Source: JBEKLJ01 sp050010255 (GTDB taxonomy: Bacteria; Acidobacteriota; Terriglobia; Bryobacterales; Bryobacteraceae). From it: DNA of 18,135 nt. Below the pieces are notes generated by a model. It was not told the DNA's origin, did no database searches, and saw nothing but the letters and a program-made list of their open reading frames with translations. The stretch is taken from positions 1 through 18,135 of the forward strand of contig JBEKLJ010000045.1 in assembly GCA_050010255.1 (NCBI GenBank), written 5' to 3'. This document shows positions 1 to 6,639 of the stretch, piece by piece; within the stretch, counting starts at the first letter, position 1; each line of letters opens with the position of its first letter. Both the position numbers and the translations under genes were made by a program.

Positions 1-141
1 CGCACAACCATAAGGTGGAAGTTCACCCGCCCCGCCACCGTGATGCTGAACGAGCGGAAGCTGGACAGACTGCTGACCACCCCCGACGGCGTCTCCGTGG
101 AGTTTGAACACACGGGGACAACCAGGGTGAGCTGGCGGTAG
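1..141 (+). CDS. C-terminal end of an unidentified protein (5' end outside window)
   Basis: Frame 1 is open from the first base to a TAG at 139-141 and gives 46 residues. The composition (alternating hydrophobic and charged residues, VMLNERKLDRLL followed by GVSVEFEHTGTTRVSW) reads like a beta-rich C-terminal domain rather than a random frame. It may be the tail of a secreted or sugar-active enzyme, but nothing diagnostic is visible and I do not assign a family. The next open frame begins about 70 bases later, so this looks like the natural end of a gene bordering the accessory island. Confidence 0.45.
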   Translation, partial: RTTIRWKFTRPATVMLNERKLDRLLTTPDGVSVEFEHTGTTRVSWR

Positions 142-190
142 GGAGCGCCTCAGATCACGTTCGTCCCGCTGTGCTACGCAGGAACCCTGG

Positions 191-240
191 CCGACACTCT
201 GCGAGACGCGCATGACCGAGCCGTGCACGGAATGCGTGGC
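191..240 (+). repeat. Imperfect direct repeat, copy 1 (left edge of island)
   Basis: These 50 bases match 2001-2050 at 42 of 50 positions without gaps; the core 201-240 matches at 35 of 40. Similarity stops abruptly after base 240. The repeat includes the start of an open frame reading MTEPCTECV here and MTELCTECV in the other copy. The two copies bracket the SieB-like gene and the BrnT/BrnA pair. Confidence 0.7.
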
Positions 241-412
241 GTCCTTCGAGGAGCAGTCGAGCGCACTCGAGGCGCAGTACGACGAGCCAGCGAAGCGCTT
301 GGACGGCTTGACGGGGAAAGTCACGAAACTGACGGCGCAACTGGCTCCGCTGCATCCCTCGTGGCCGAGAAGGCAGCGCCGGATGGGCCGTTGGAGCGCG
401 GCCGAGGCCTGA
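212..412 (+). pseudogene. Possible 5' remnant of an IS66-type transposase (tnpC-like N-terminus)
   Basis: This short frame (66 aa) begins MTEPCTECV and continues with a heptad-like stretch rich in Glu, Ala, Leu and Gln to about residue 46, then turns into Arg/Pro-rich sequence and stops. From family knowledge, IS66 TnpC proteins often start with a similar MTxPC..C zinc-binding turn followed by a coiled coil, before an Asn/Ser-rich linker and the catalytic domain. Here the linker and everything after it are absent, so if the assignment is right it is a decayed end. A second, shorter copy of the start lies at 2022. The bases from 413 to 506 show no gene; a CCCGTACGGG palindrome at 444-453 is the only feature I see there. 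Confidence 0.3.
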
Positions 413-506
413 ACTGCGACTTGGACCGCTGAGGGGCGTCTGCCCGTACGGGGGTGACAAACACCGAATCGTGGCAGCCCTACCCGTACCGGTGGGCAAG
501 ATGGGC

Positions 507-1055
507 TCAACGAAGCCGTACCCGCTTGTCGGTGTGGTAGAGATTGGTGGTGCCATCGAGCAGTTCTGGGTGGAGGTGCAGATAATCCCAAGCAAGGTCG
601 CTTATGTTATGAGCGAATCCCTCCAGCATGTTTCCCATGGATGCAGATCGGTAGATTATCCCTTCACTGGCAAGCTCTTGAACAACCCCGTTCTCGACTC
701 TCAGCATGTTGGCCCGCGTGTCCTTGACGAGGTAGTAGCGCAGGATCTGTTTCTCGTCCTCTGTCAGGTTGTGGAGTCGCGCAATGACGCGCCTGTCAAT
801 TCCCCTTCTCGTCCACCAGCGCCTGACACCACGCAGAACGAACAGAGTGACGTGCACTGCAAGCAGTGCCACCGAGATGACTAGGGTGAGGCCGAGGACG
901 AACCTGTACTTTTGCACAAATTCAGCAAGGCCGATTCGGTTCAAGAAGTGCTCGTTGGAGAACAGAAGCAGACCGGCGGCGAACCCAAGAGCTGTCAGGA
1001 AACGCGGAGCGAGCTTCAGGAACTCAAGCAGTGTTTTTGCCATCTCGGAGAGCAT
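507..1055 (-). CDS. SieB-like superinfection-exclusion membrane protein
   Basis: This 182-aa protein has two hydrophobic segments (about residues 15-33 and 48-75), a basic linker (RRWWTRRGIDRR) and a soluble C-terminal part. The C-terminal part carries the LTEDEKQIL motif, a VVQELASEGIIYRS segment and a closing aromatic helix before LHPELL. This order matches the SieB superinfection-exclusion family (Pfam SieB, named for a phage P22/lambda prophage protein that aborts growth of competing phages). The start at 1055 is favoured because a TAAAAT box lies nine bases upstream; the Met five codons further in is an alternative. Base composition is clearly less GC-rich than the core genes. It sits beside a toxin-antitoxin pair inside direct repeats, which suggests a small defence cassette; anti-phage activity is inferred. 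Confidence 0.68.
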   Translation of the reverse strand: MLSEMAKTLLEFLKLAPRFLTALGFAAGLLLFSNEHFLNRIGLAEFVQKYRFVLGLTLVISVALLAVHVTLFVLRGVRRWWTRRGIDRRVIARLHNLTEDEKQILRYYLVKDTRANMLRVENGVVQELASEGIIYRSASMGNMLEGFAHNISDLAWDYLHLHPELLDGTTNLYHTDKRVRLR

Positions 1056-1064
1056 GACCGCATC

Positions 1065-1070
1065 ATTTTA
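1065..1070 (-). promoter_or_regulatory. -10 element of the SieB-like gene
   Basis: The minus strand reads TAAAAT here, nine bases before the ATG at 1055, which predicts a transcript with almost no leader. I see no good -35 hexamer at the expected distance. Confidence 0.45.
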
Positions 1071-1160
1071 CCATCGATTCTGTGCATATTCTGCGCGTCG
1101 CGAACGCGCCGAAGTCTCATGATTGTGGCAACGGACGTGGCAACAACTTGCAGGACAACT

Positions 1161-1194
1161 CACGCCAGGGAACCGTTTCGCACTCCCTGGTGTG
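1161..1194 (-). terminator. Hairpin downstream of brnA, possible terminator
   Basis: CACGCCAGGGA at 1161-1171 pairs with TCCCTGGTGTG at 1184-1194 (11 pairs including one G-U) around a 12-base loop. It lies 54 bases beyond the brnA stop and before the SieB-like promoter, a sensible place to separate the two minus-strand units. No T-run follows on either strand, so rho-independent function is uncertain. Confidence 0.4.
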
Positions 1195-1247
1195 TGTCCG
1201 ATCCGGAGCAACCGCAACAGCTGGAACAGTTCGTGTCAGGCCACTCC

Positions 1248-1517
1248 TCAGGCTGCGTCGGGTCTGTCCTTTAGCTCCTCTCGAATCGCGCGGCGGAGCA
1301 TGGCTTCGAGCGATGGGGCGTCTATGGATCGGCGCAACGCCTCGTTGATGAGAGTCTGATATCCGACCGAGCCGCCGGTCTCATCGGCCCGTGCCAGGAA
1401 ATGATCGACGATGTCCGCATCGAGCCGTATTGTGATCTTGACCTTGCCCGCTGGCTCGGGCGCCGGCTTTGTGATCCGCCCCCGCTTGCCCTTGCTGAAA
1501 TCGTAAGAGTTTTTCAT
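1248..1517 (-). CDS. brnA: BrnA family antitoxin
   Basis: An 89-aa protein beginning MKNSYDFSKGKRG, the typical BrnA opening, followed by a ribbon-helix-helix-like segment (KVKITIRLDADIVDHF, about residues 25-40) and the YQTLINEALRR signature. BrnA neutralises BrnT by forming a complex and uses its DNA-binding fold to repress the shared promoter. The start codon overlaps the brnT stop by four bases (ATGA), implying translational coupling with toxin first and antitoxin second, as is usual for this family. Length and motif order are complete, so the pair is probably functional. Confidence 0.9.
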   Translation of the reverse strand: MKNSYDFSKGKRGRITKPAPEPAGKVKITIRLDADIVDHFLARADETGGSVGYQTLINEALRRSIDAPSLEAMLRRAIREELKDRPDAA

Positions 1518-1792
1518 GGTAGTCCCGCCTCGTACTCGGCGCGTTCGTGCGCCACGGCGACCCTGGCCGAGATGATGCGGATGCTGTCGCCGCGGTAGGT
1601 GTAAACCACAATGAGCACGCGCCCCAAAGCGCCCATGCCGATGCTGACGAACCGTTCTTCCGACGGGTCCGCCTTGTCGTCGGCGATGGTGATCGCATAC
1701 GGGTCGTCGAAGACGGCCGTGGACTCTTCAAACCTCACGCCGTGATTGCGGAAGTTGGCTTTCACCTTGGCCGCGTCCCATTCGAAGCCCAC
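1514..1792 (-). CDS. brnT: BrnT family ribonuclease toxin
   Basis: A 92-aa protein with the BrnT hallmarks in order: FEWDAAKVKANFRNHGVRFE near the N-terminus, a central FDDPYAI segment, ERFVSIG, the VYTYRGDSIRIISAR strand block and a C-terminal ERAEYE. BrnT toxins adopt a RelE-like fold, cleave RNA and arrest translation. The start is a GTG at 1792; upstream Met codons are lacking, and a consensus-like promoter sits immediately before it, so the transcript would be leaderless. It forms a two-gene operon with brnA through a four-base overlap. The family is well known; the stress or phage response it serves here is not visible. Confidence 0.9.
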   Translation of the reverse strand: MGFEWDAAKVKANFRNHGVRFEESTAVFDDPYAITIADDKADPSEERFVSIGMGALGRVLIVVYTYRGDSIRIISARVAVAHERAEYEAGLP

Positions 1793-1797
1793 GTCTC

Positions 1798-1826
1798 ATT
1801 GTACGTACAAATGTATGGCATGGCAA
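1798..1826 (-). promoter_or_regulatory. brnTA promoter with overlapping palindromic operator
   Basis: On the minus strand a TTGCCA hexamer (1826-1821) is separated by exactly 17 bases from TACAAT (1803-1798), and the brnT GTG follows five bases later. A perfect 12-bp palindrome, TTGTACGTACAA at 1799-1810, covers the -10 box and the end of the spacer. That is where a BrnA or BrnTA repressor complex would block RNA polymerase. The promoter is seen directly; the operator role is inferred from BrnA autoregulation in the family. Confidence 0.7.
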
Positions 1827-2117
1827 GGCGATAGGTTCGCGTCCTCTCTACCTTATCTTGTGTCCAACTTGCGTCCGTGTGTCCGGGATTGTGGGCCAAG
1901 ATGGCGTTTCTGCCGCCTTGAAGAATCAATAGCTTACGCATTTGCTCCGGGGGCCCATTCGTCGAATCCGCCTCTCTCCGTCAGTCCCTTGTCTTCAGGT
2001 CCCTCAGTCTGCCAGACGCGCGTGACCGAGCTGTGCACCGAATGCGTGTCGCCAGAACCCGCGCCATTGTCCAAGAGCGCCAGCGGCGCCGGGCCAGCCC
2101 GGCCGGCGCAACGCGTT
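1827..2117. other. Intergenic stretch between brnT promoter and TPM gene
   Basis: No convincing gene is present. A plus-strand frame is open through this region into the TPM gene, but its sequence is low-complexity and not protein-like, and a signal peptide begins only after 2133. The stretch holds the second direct-repeat copy (2001-2050) and a short ATTCG-T-CGAAT palindrome at 1957-1967. Confidence 0.5.
2001..2050 (+). repeat. Imperfect direct repeat, copy 2 (right edge of island)
   Basis: Partner of 191-240 at an offset of exactly 1810 bases (42 of 50 identical). The repeat includes a GTG-started reading MTELCTECV, after which the sequence diverges completely from copy 1. Confidence 0.7.
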
Positions 2118-2123
2118 ACACTA
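2118..2123 (+). promoter_or_regulatory. -10 element of the TPM-domain gene
   Basis: TACACT lies nine bases before the GTG at 2133. No Shine-Dalgarno sequence is present, so a leaderless or near-leaderless transcript is likely. This spacing helps choose 2133 as the start. Confidence 0.4.
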
Positions 2124-2132
2124 GTGGCTTAC

Positions 2133-2927
2133 GTGAAGCAGCTTCTTCGACTCAGTGCCCTGGTACTCCTGGGAGCGGCAGCCGCCCTGCCCGTCAATTT
2201 CACCGCGCTCAAGCACGAGGGCTATGTCAACGATTTCGCCGGGGTGGTCGATGCGGCCAGCCGGGAGCGCCTGACGCAATTCTGCACCAGCCTGGAACAG
2301 GCCACGGGCGTGCAACTGGCCATCGTGACGGTGCCGACGCTGGCCGGCGAGCCGGCGGAGGATGTCGCGCACGACCTGCTGAAGGCCTGGGGCGTCGGCC
2401 ACAAGGGCAAGGACGACGGCCTGCTGCTGCTGCTCTCGATCGAAGATCGCCGCAGCCGCCTCGAAGTGGGCTATGGCCTGGAGGGTGAGATCCCGGACGG
2501 CTTTGCCGGCCAGGTCCTGGACGCCATGCGGCCGTACTTGCGGCAGCAGCGCTATGGGGACGCCTTGCTGGAAGCCGCGGGCGAGGTCGGCGGGCGCATC
2601 GCGCGCGCGCGCAACATCTCACTCCCGACGCCGCCGCCCCAGCCGCAGCGGCGCCTGGCCCGCGAGTCGCCCCTGCCCATCGGCGTGATCCTGGGCGGGC
2701 TAGTGCTCTTCTTCCTGCTTTCCGGGCTCATGGGCGCTGGGCGGGGTGGGAGGCGCGGCGGCGGTCTCGGGGGCATCCTGCCGTGGCTGATTCTAGGGAA
2801 CCTGATGGGCGGCGGATGGGGCTCCGGCCGGGGCGGAGGCGGTTTCGGCGGGTTCGATTCGGGCGGCGGTTTCGGCGGTTTTGGCGGGGGCGATTCGGGC
2901 GGCGGCGGCGCCTCCAGCGGCTGGTGA
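2133..2927 (+). CDS. TPM-domain (YgcG/Psb32-like) exported membrane protein
   Basis: From the GTG at 2133 the product is 264 aa. Residues 1-20 form a signal peptide (VKQLLRLSALVLLGAAAALP). Residues about 25-150 are a TPM domain, with the characteristic VNDFAGVVD start, a TGVQLAIVTV strand, a LLLLLSIEDRR segment and the GYGLEGEIPDGFAG motif. A transmembrane segment lies near 186-200, then a long Gly-rich tail (repeated GGGFGGF units) ending in GGASSGW. TPM proteins face the periplasm, commonly occur beside LemA, and have phosphatase or scaffold roles in different lineages. The longer open frame upstream is rejected because it would bury the signal peptide. The nucleotidyltransferase-like gene begins eight bases after the stop, so the two are co-transcribed. 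Confidence 0.85.
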   Translation: MKQLLRLSALVLLGAAAALPVNFTALKHEGYVNDFAGVVDAASRERLTQFCTSLEQATGVQLAIVTVPTLAGEPAEDVAHDLLKAWGVGHKGKDDGLLLLLSIEDRRSRLEVGYGLEGEIPDGFAGQVLDAMRPYLRQQRYGDALLEAAGEVGGRIARARNISLPTPPPQPQRRLARESPLPIGVILGGLVLFFLLSGLMGAGRGGRRGGGLGGILPWLILGNLMGGGWGSGRGGGGFGGFDSGGGFGGFGGGDSGGGGASSGW

Positions 2928-2935
2928 GGCCTGGC

Positions 2936-3646
2936 ATGGAACATCTGCTAAACGAACTCGTTGAGCGATTGAAGAAGGCCCACGGCGACGGGCTGAAGTC
3001 GGTCATCCTGTACGGGTCGGCGGCGGTGGGCGACCATCACAAGCACTTCTCCGACCTCAATGTGCTGTGCGTGCTCGGCCAGGTGACGCCGCGCGAGCTG
3101 GAGAAGTCCACCCCGGTGGTGCGCTGGTGGCGCGGGAAGGGGAACCCTTCGCCGCTGCTGCTGAGCCAGGCGGAGGTGCGCGAGTCCACCGACTGCTTCC
3201 CCATCGAGTTCCACGACATTCGGGAACGCCGGCGCGTGCTCTACGGCGAGGACGCCGTGGCCGGCCTCCAGATCGACACGCGCTTCTACCGCGCCCAAGT
3301 CGAGCACGATCTGCGCGCCAAGCTGCTGCGGCTGCGGCAGCGCGCCGCCGGCGTGCTGGGGGATCCCGGCCTGCTCCGCGACCTGCTGGCCGATTCGGTC
3401 TCGACCTTCTGCGTGCTCATCCGGCATGCGCTGCTGCTCCACGGCGTGGAAGCGCGGTTTGAGAAGCGGGAAATAGTCGGGCAGGCGCGCGAGCATCTCC
3501 TCATTGACCCGGCGCCGTTCGAGCGGCTGCTCGAGCTTCGCGAGGGAAAGATAAAGGCCAAGGACATCGAGCCGAAGTCCATGCTGGCCAGCTACATGCA
3601 AGAGATCCAGAAGGTCATCGACGCGGTGGACCGGCTGGAGAACTAG
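2936..3646 (+). CDS. Nucleotidyltransferase-fold protein with helical (HEPN-like) C-terminal half
   Basis: A 236-aa protein. Residues 22-47 carry the Pol-beta-type nucleotidyltransferase signature: ILYGSAA (G27, S28), then SDLNVLCVL with D40 and N42. In active members the second position of this pair is usually Asp, so DxN suggests weakened metal binding or a non-catalytic role. From about residue 115 the protein is mostly helical and resembles a HEPN or NTase-substrate-binding bundle, although I do not see a clear RxxxxH motif. Start chosen at ATG 2936, just after the TPM stop; longer frames run backward through the Gly-rich tail and are not credible. It lies between TPM and lemA, and the lemA Shine-Dalgarno overlaps its stop codon. 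Function unknown. Confidence 0.72.
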   Translation: MEHLLNELVERLKKAHGDGLKSVILYGSAAVGDHHKHFSDLNVLCVLGQVTPRELEKSTPVVRWWRGKGNPSPLLLSQAEVRESTDCFPIEFHDIRERRRVLYGEDAVAGLQIDTRFYRAQVEHDLRAKLLRLRQRAAGVLGDPGLLRDLLADSVSTFCVLIRHALLLHGVEARFEKREIVGQAREHLLIDPAPFERLLELREGKIKAKDIEPKSMLASYMQEIQKVIDAVDRLEN

Positions 3647-3656
3647 GAGTCACCCG

Positions 3657-4223
3657 ATGAAGATCGCCCTGATCATTCTGATCGTTCTGGCCGTGGTGGC
3701 CGTGGGTTGCGGCATGAAGATCAGCTCGACTTACAACCAGCTCGTCGCCGAGCGCAACACGATCGAGAGGAATTGGCACGACGTGGACGTGATGCTCGAA
3801 CGCCGCGCCGACCTGATTCCGAACCTGGTGGAGACGGTGAAGGGCTACGCCCAACACGAGTCGGGCGCCATTCAGGCGGTTGCGAACGCGCGGGCAGCGC
3901 TGGTGGGGGCGCGCACGCCCGCCGATCGCATGAGCGCCAACACCCAGTTGGACGGCGCGCTCGGCCGGCTCCTGGTGGTGGTGGAGAACTACCCCAACCT
4001 GAAGGCCGACGAACAGTTCCGCAATCTCCAGTTCGAGCTGGCGGGCGCCGAGAACCGCATCGCGCAGGAGCGGCGGCGGTACAACGAGGCGGTGCAGCGC
4101 TTTAACACCGACCTCGAGCTGTTCCCGAACAACCTCTTCGCGGGGATGCTCGGCTTCTCCAAGCACTCGTCGTATTTCACGGCCGAGGCGGGCGCGCGCG
4201 AGGTGCCGAAGGTCAAATTCTGA
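3657..4223 (+). CDS. lemA: LemA family membrane protein
   Basis: A 188-aa protein with one N-terminal transmembrane segment (residues 2-18), then the LemA core: STYNQLVAERNTIERNWHDV, followed by ERRADLIPNLVETVKGYA, which is diagnostic, and a long helical region ending FPNNLFAGMLGF. The length is normal for LemA. An AGGAG sequence overlapping the preceding stop gives a good ribosome-binding site. LemA forms a helical bundle at the membrane and is commonly encoded with TPM proteins, as here. Its molecular activity is unsettled in general. Confidence 0.93.
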   Translation: MKIALIILIVLAVVAVGCGMKISSTYNQLVAERNTIERNWHDVDVMLERRADLIPNLVETVKGYAQHESGAIQAVANARAALVGARTPADRMSANTQLDGALGRLLVVVENYPNLKADEQFRNLQFELAGAENRIAQERRRYNEAVQRFNTDLELFPNNLFAGMLGFSKHSSYFTAEAGAREVPKVKF

Positions 4224-4325
4224 GCCGCAGTCTCTCGGCGTGGAGGCCGGCCTGCCGAGGGTCAACGTGCGCGGCGGCGGCGCGGGAGTTTTCGGGCGAC
4301 AAGACTGCTTCTCTGAGGTACTGAC

Positions 4326-5171
4326 ATGCGTCTCGGGCAGATCCGTTTCGAGAACAAGCTGACCGCCGCGCTCTTCGAGGACGGGGTCGCACGGCCGATC
4401 CCGGGCTACAGCACGGTAGACCTGATCCGCAAGGCGGAGACCGAGGCGGCGCCGCTGGACAAGCTGATCGAGCAGATGGCCGTTCGCCACGGCGAAGTGT
4501 GCGCGCCGTCGATTCCGCTTTGCCCGGTCGAGGTGTGGGGTTGCGGCTGCACGTATGAGGTGAGTGCGTCGTCAGCCGACGCCGAACACGGCGCCGGCCG
4601 GGGCCTCTACGATCACGTCCTCACCCACGACCGGCCGGACGTTTTCTTCAAGGGCACGGCGCGGGTCTGCGTCGGTCCCGGCCAGCCGATCGGCATCCGT
4701 TTCGATTCCAAGTTCACCGCACCGGGGCCGGAGCTGGCGCTGGTGCTCGGGCGCAAGGGCCGCGTGCTCGGCTACACTCTCGCCAACGACGTCTCGGCCC
4801 GGGACATCGGGCGCGAGAACCCGCTCTACCTGCCGCAGTCCAGGATCTTCACGGGCTGCTGCGCGCTCGGCCCGGTGATCGTCAGCGCCGCTGAGATACC
4901 GGACGTCTCGCTTCTGGAGATGACCTGCACGATTCTGCGCGGGGACCAGAAGCTGTTCGAGAGCAGCATCCCGCTGGCGAAGCTCGCGCGCCGCCTCGAG
5001 ACACTGATCGAATACCTGCTGCGGGCCAACCCCGTGCCGGCGGGTTCGGTGTTGCTCACCGGCACCGGCATCATCGTGCCCGAGCAGGCCGCACTCCAGC
5101 CGGGCGACACGGTCACGATCCGCGCGCCCGAGATCGGCGAGCTCTCCAACACCGCCGCCATCGTGCAGTAA
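4326..5171 (+). CDS. Fumarylacetoacetate-hydrolase family protein, 2-keto-3-deoxy-arabinonate dehydratase-like
   Basis: A 281-aa protein with a C-terminal FAH fold: PDVFFKGTAR (about 100), GIRFDSKFTAPGPELALVLG (about 124-143), GYTLANDVSARD (D155), ENPLYLPQ, and CCALGPVIV. The RDIGRENPLYLPQ plus CCALGP combination resembles the archaeal and bacterial 2-keto-3-deoxy-D-arabinonate dehydratase branch. That branch uses a Glu-x-Glu pair and an Asp to hold a divalent metal. Here the pair reads G134-P-E136 with D155 at the normal spacing, so the first Glu is missing. A single base change (GAG to GGG) would explain it. The substrate is therefore uncertain. The stop overlaps the next start by one base, indicating coupled translation. 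A weak GAGG sequence precedes the ATG. Confidence 0.82.
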   Translation: MRLGQIRFENKLTAALFEDGVARPIPGYSTVDLIRKAETEAAPLDKLIEQMAVRHGEVCAPSIPLCPVEVWGCGCTYEVSASSADAEHGAGRGLYDHVLTHDRPDVFFKGTARVCVGPGQPIGIRFDSKFTAPGPELALVLGRKGRVLGYTLANDVSARDIGRENPLYLPQSRIFTGCCALGPVIVSAAEIPDVSLLEMTCTILRGDQKLFESSIPLAKLARRLETLIEYLLRANPVPAGSVLLTGTGIIVPEQAALQPGDTVTIRAPEIGELSNTAAIVQ

Positions 5172-5923
5172 TGAAGCGGGCGCAAATCCGGTTCTACGCC
5201 GAGCTGAACGACTTCGTGCCGCCCGAGCGGAAGTTCCGGGCCTCGGAGTACGGCTTTCACGTGAGCCCGGCCGTGCGGGACGCGATCGAATCGCTGGGCG
5301 TGCCGCACACCGAGGTGGACCTGATTCTCGCCAACGGCGAGTCCGTCGGTTTCTCTCACGCGATCCAGGACGGCGACTACATCAGCGTCTACCCGGTCTT
5401 CGAATCGCTGGACATCACGCCGCTGGAGAGGCTCCGGCCGCGGCCGCTGCGCCGGCCGAGGTTTGCCCTGGACGTGCACCTGGGTCGGCTGGCGGCCTAC
5501 CTGCGCCTGCTGGGCTTCGACGCGCTGTACCGGAACGATTCGAGCGACGAGGAGCTGGCGCGGCTGGCGAGCCAGGGCGAGCGCACCCTGCTGACGCGCG
5601 ACCGCGGCCTGCTCAAGCGCAGCGAGATCGTGCGCGGCTATTGGGTGAGGGAGACCCGCCCGCGCCTTCAGCTCGAAGAGGTGCTGCGGCGCTTCGATCT
5701 GGCGTCCGCCGCGGCGCCCTTCACGCGCTGCCTGGCCTGCAACGGCCAGCTCGCGCCCGCGGCGAGACCGGCCGTTGCCGCGCGGGTCCCGCCCGCCGTG
5801 CTCGCGCGGCACGAGGAGTTTCTGGAGTGCCCCGGCTGCGGCCGGGTGTTCTGGAAGGGGACTCACTGGGAGCGGATGAGCGGGTTTATCCGCGGCCTGG
5901 TGGCGCAACCTGTCCGTTCCTGA
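5171..5923 (+). CDS. Mut7-C RNase-domain protein with N-terminal ubiquitin-like domain
   Basis: A 250-aa protein. Residues 1-85 form the beta-grasp Mut7-C ubiquitin-like domain (IRFYAELNDF, then a VSVYPVFE-type end seen here as ISVYPVFE). Residues about 97-240 form the Mut7-C PIN-like RNase domain: FALDVHLGRLAAYLRLLGFD with D101, and LLTRDRGLL with D144. A zinc ribbon made by C187-x2-C190 and C220-x2-C223 closes with FWKGTHWERM. The domain is a predicted ribonuclease; the fusion to a ubiquitin-like fold is an established architecture of unknown purpose. The ATG overlaps the FAH-family stop, so both are made from one message. The relationship between the two functions is not obvious. Confidence 0.88.
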   Translation: MKRAQIRFYAELNDFVPPERKFRASEYGFHVSPAVRDAIESLGVPHTEVDLILANGESVGFSHAIQDGDYISVYPVFESLDITPLERLRPRPLRRPRFALDVHLGRLAAYLRLLGFDALYRNDSSDEELARLASQGERTLLTRDRGLLKRSEIVRGYWVRETRPRLQLEEVLRRFDLASAAAPFTRCLACNGQLAPAARPAVAARVPPAVLARHEEFLECPGCGRVFWKGTHWERMSGFIRGLVAQPVRS

Positions 5924-5970
5924 CCGCCTCCGCCCGCGGGAATCACAGGCCCCAGGCTGCCAGCTACGGG

Positions 5971-6525
5971 CTACAAGCTCGGGCCCGGCTCACCCGCCTC
6001 TTCCTCGCTCTCCAGCGCATCCAGCAGCTCCGGCTCTTTGGCCAGGCGCTTGAGCACCCGCAGCGAGTCGCCGCTGGAGAAGCCGGCCATGCGGAGGCGG
6101 CGGTAGGCGGCGGCGAGGTGTTTGGGCTCGGCCAGGTGGGCTTCTAGCGCGACGCGGCGGAACTTGCGGCGGAGAAACGCCTCGATCAGCGCAACCTCAT
6201 CGGTGTCGCGGTAGGCCGTGGCTACGGCCTTCTCGGCCAGGGCCGGCGCCACGCGCCGCTTGCGCAAATCGCCCAGCACGCGGGCCTTGCCCCAGCCCTC
6301 GTTTTCCAGCCGTGAGGCGGAGTAAGCCTCGGCGTAGCGGCGGTCGTCGAGGTAGCCGCGCTCCTTGAGGCGAGCCAGGATCGGGGGAACGTCGGAGGGG
6401 CACTGGGCGCGATTGAGCAGCTTCTGGCGCAGCTCGCCGGCGGAGTGCGCCCGGGCGCCCAAGGCTCGCAGGGCGTACTCCCACAGCGCTTCCGCGCCTA
6501 GCCGGCGTTGTTTGGGCTCGTGCAT
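5971..6525 (-). CDS. recX: Regulatory protein RecX
   Basis: A 184-aa protein built of repeated three-helix units typical of RecX: an ALRALGARAHSAGELRQKL unit, the LKERGYLDDRRYAEAYSASR unit, which is diagnostic, a DLRKRRVAPALAEKAV unit and C-terminal helices. RecX binds the RecA filament in the cytoplasm and limits recombination and SOS activity. The start is the ATG at 6525; the frame continues upstream through the divergent ytxH gene, but that portion is an antisense shadow. The gene converges on the Mut7-C gene with 47 bases between stops, and diverges from ytxH. recA is not in the window. Confidence 0.9.
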   Translation of the reverse strand: MHEPKQRRLGAEALWEYALRALGARAHSAGELRQKLLNRAQCPSDVPPILARLKERGYLDDRRYAEAYSASRLENEGWGKARVLGDLRKRRVAPALAEKAVATAYRDTDEVALIEAFLRRKFRRVALEAHLAEPKHLAAAYRRLRMAGFSSGDSLRVLKRLAKEPELLDALESEEEAGEPGPSL

Positions 6526-6590
6526 GAGCGAGGAACCGTGTTTCGGAGAAAGACCGCGATTAGTCCTGTCTCCAGGGGCCGGTTTCCAGC

Positions 6591-6639
6591 TACTATGGTA
6601 GTATGCAGGTAAGCGCCACAGTCTAAGGAGAGAGCAATG
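6591..6639 (+). promoter_or_regulatory. ytxH promoter box and Shine-Dalgarno
   Basis: TACTAT at 6591-6596 could serve as a -10 element and forms half of a small inverted repeat (TACTA-TGG-TAGTA, 6591-6603). A strong AAGGAG at 6625-6630 precedes the ytxH ATG by six bases. This gene is thus of the leadered type, unlike several others here. Confidence 0.45.

Noticed and set aside
1746..2132. N-terminal extension of the TPM frame
   Set aside because: Would bury a clear signal peptide, runs antisense to brnT and its promoter, and the -10 box lies inside it.
2800..2924. GGC-rich repeats in the TPM gene as a possible DNA repeat element
   Set aside because: They encode the Gly-rich tail normal for TPM proteins.
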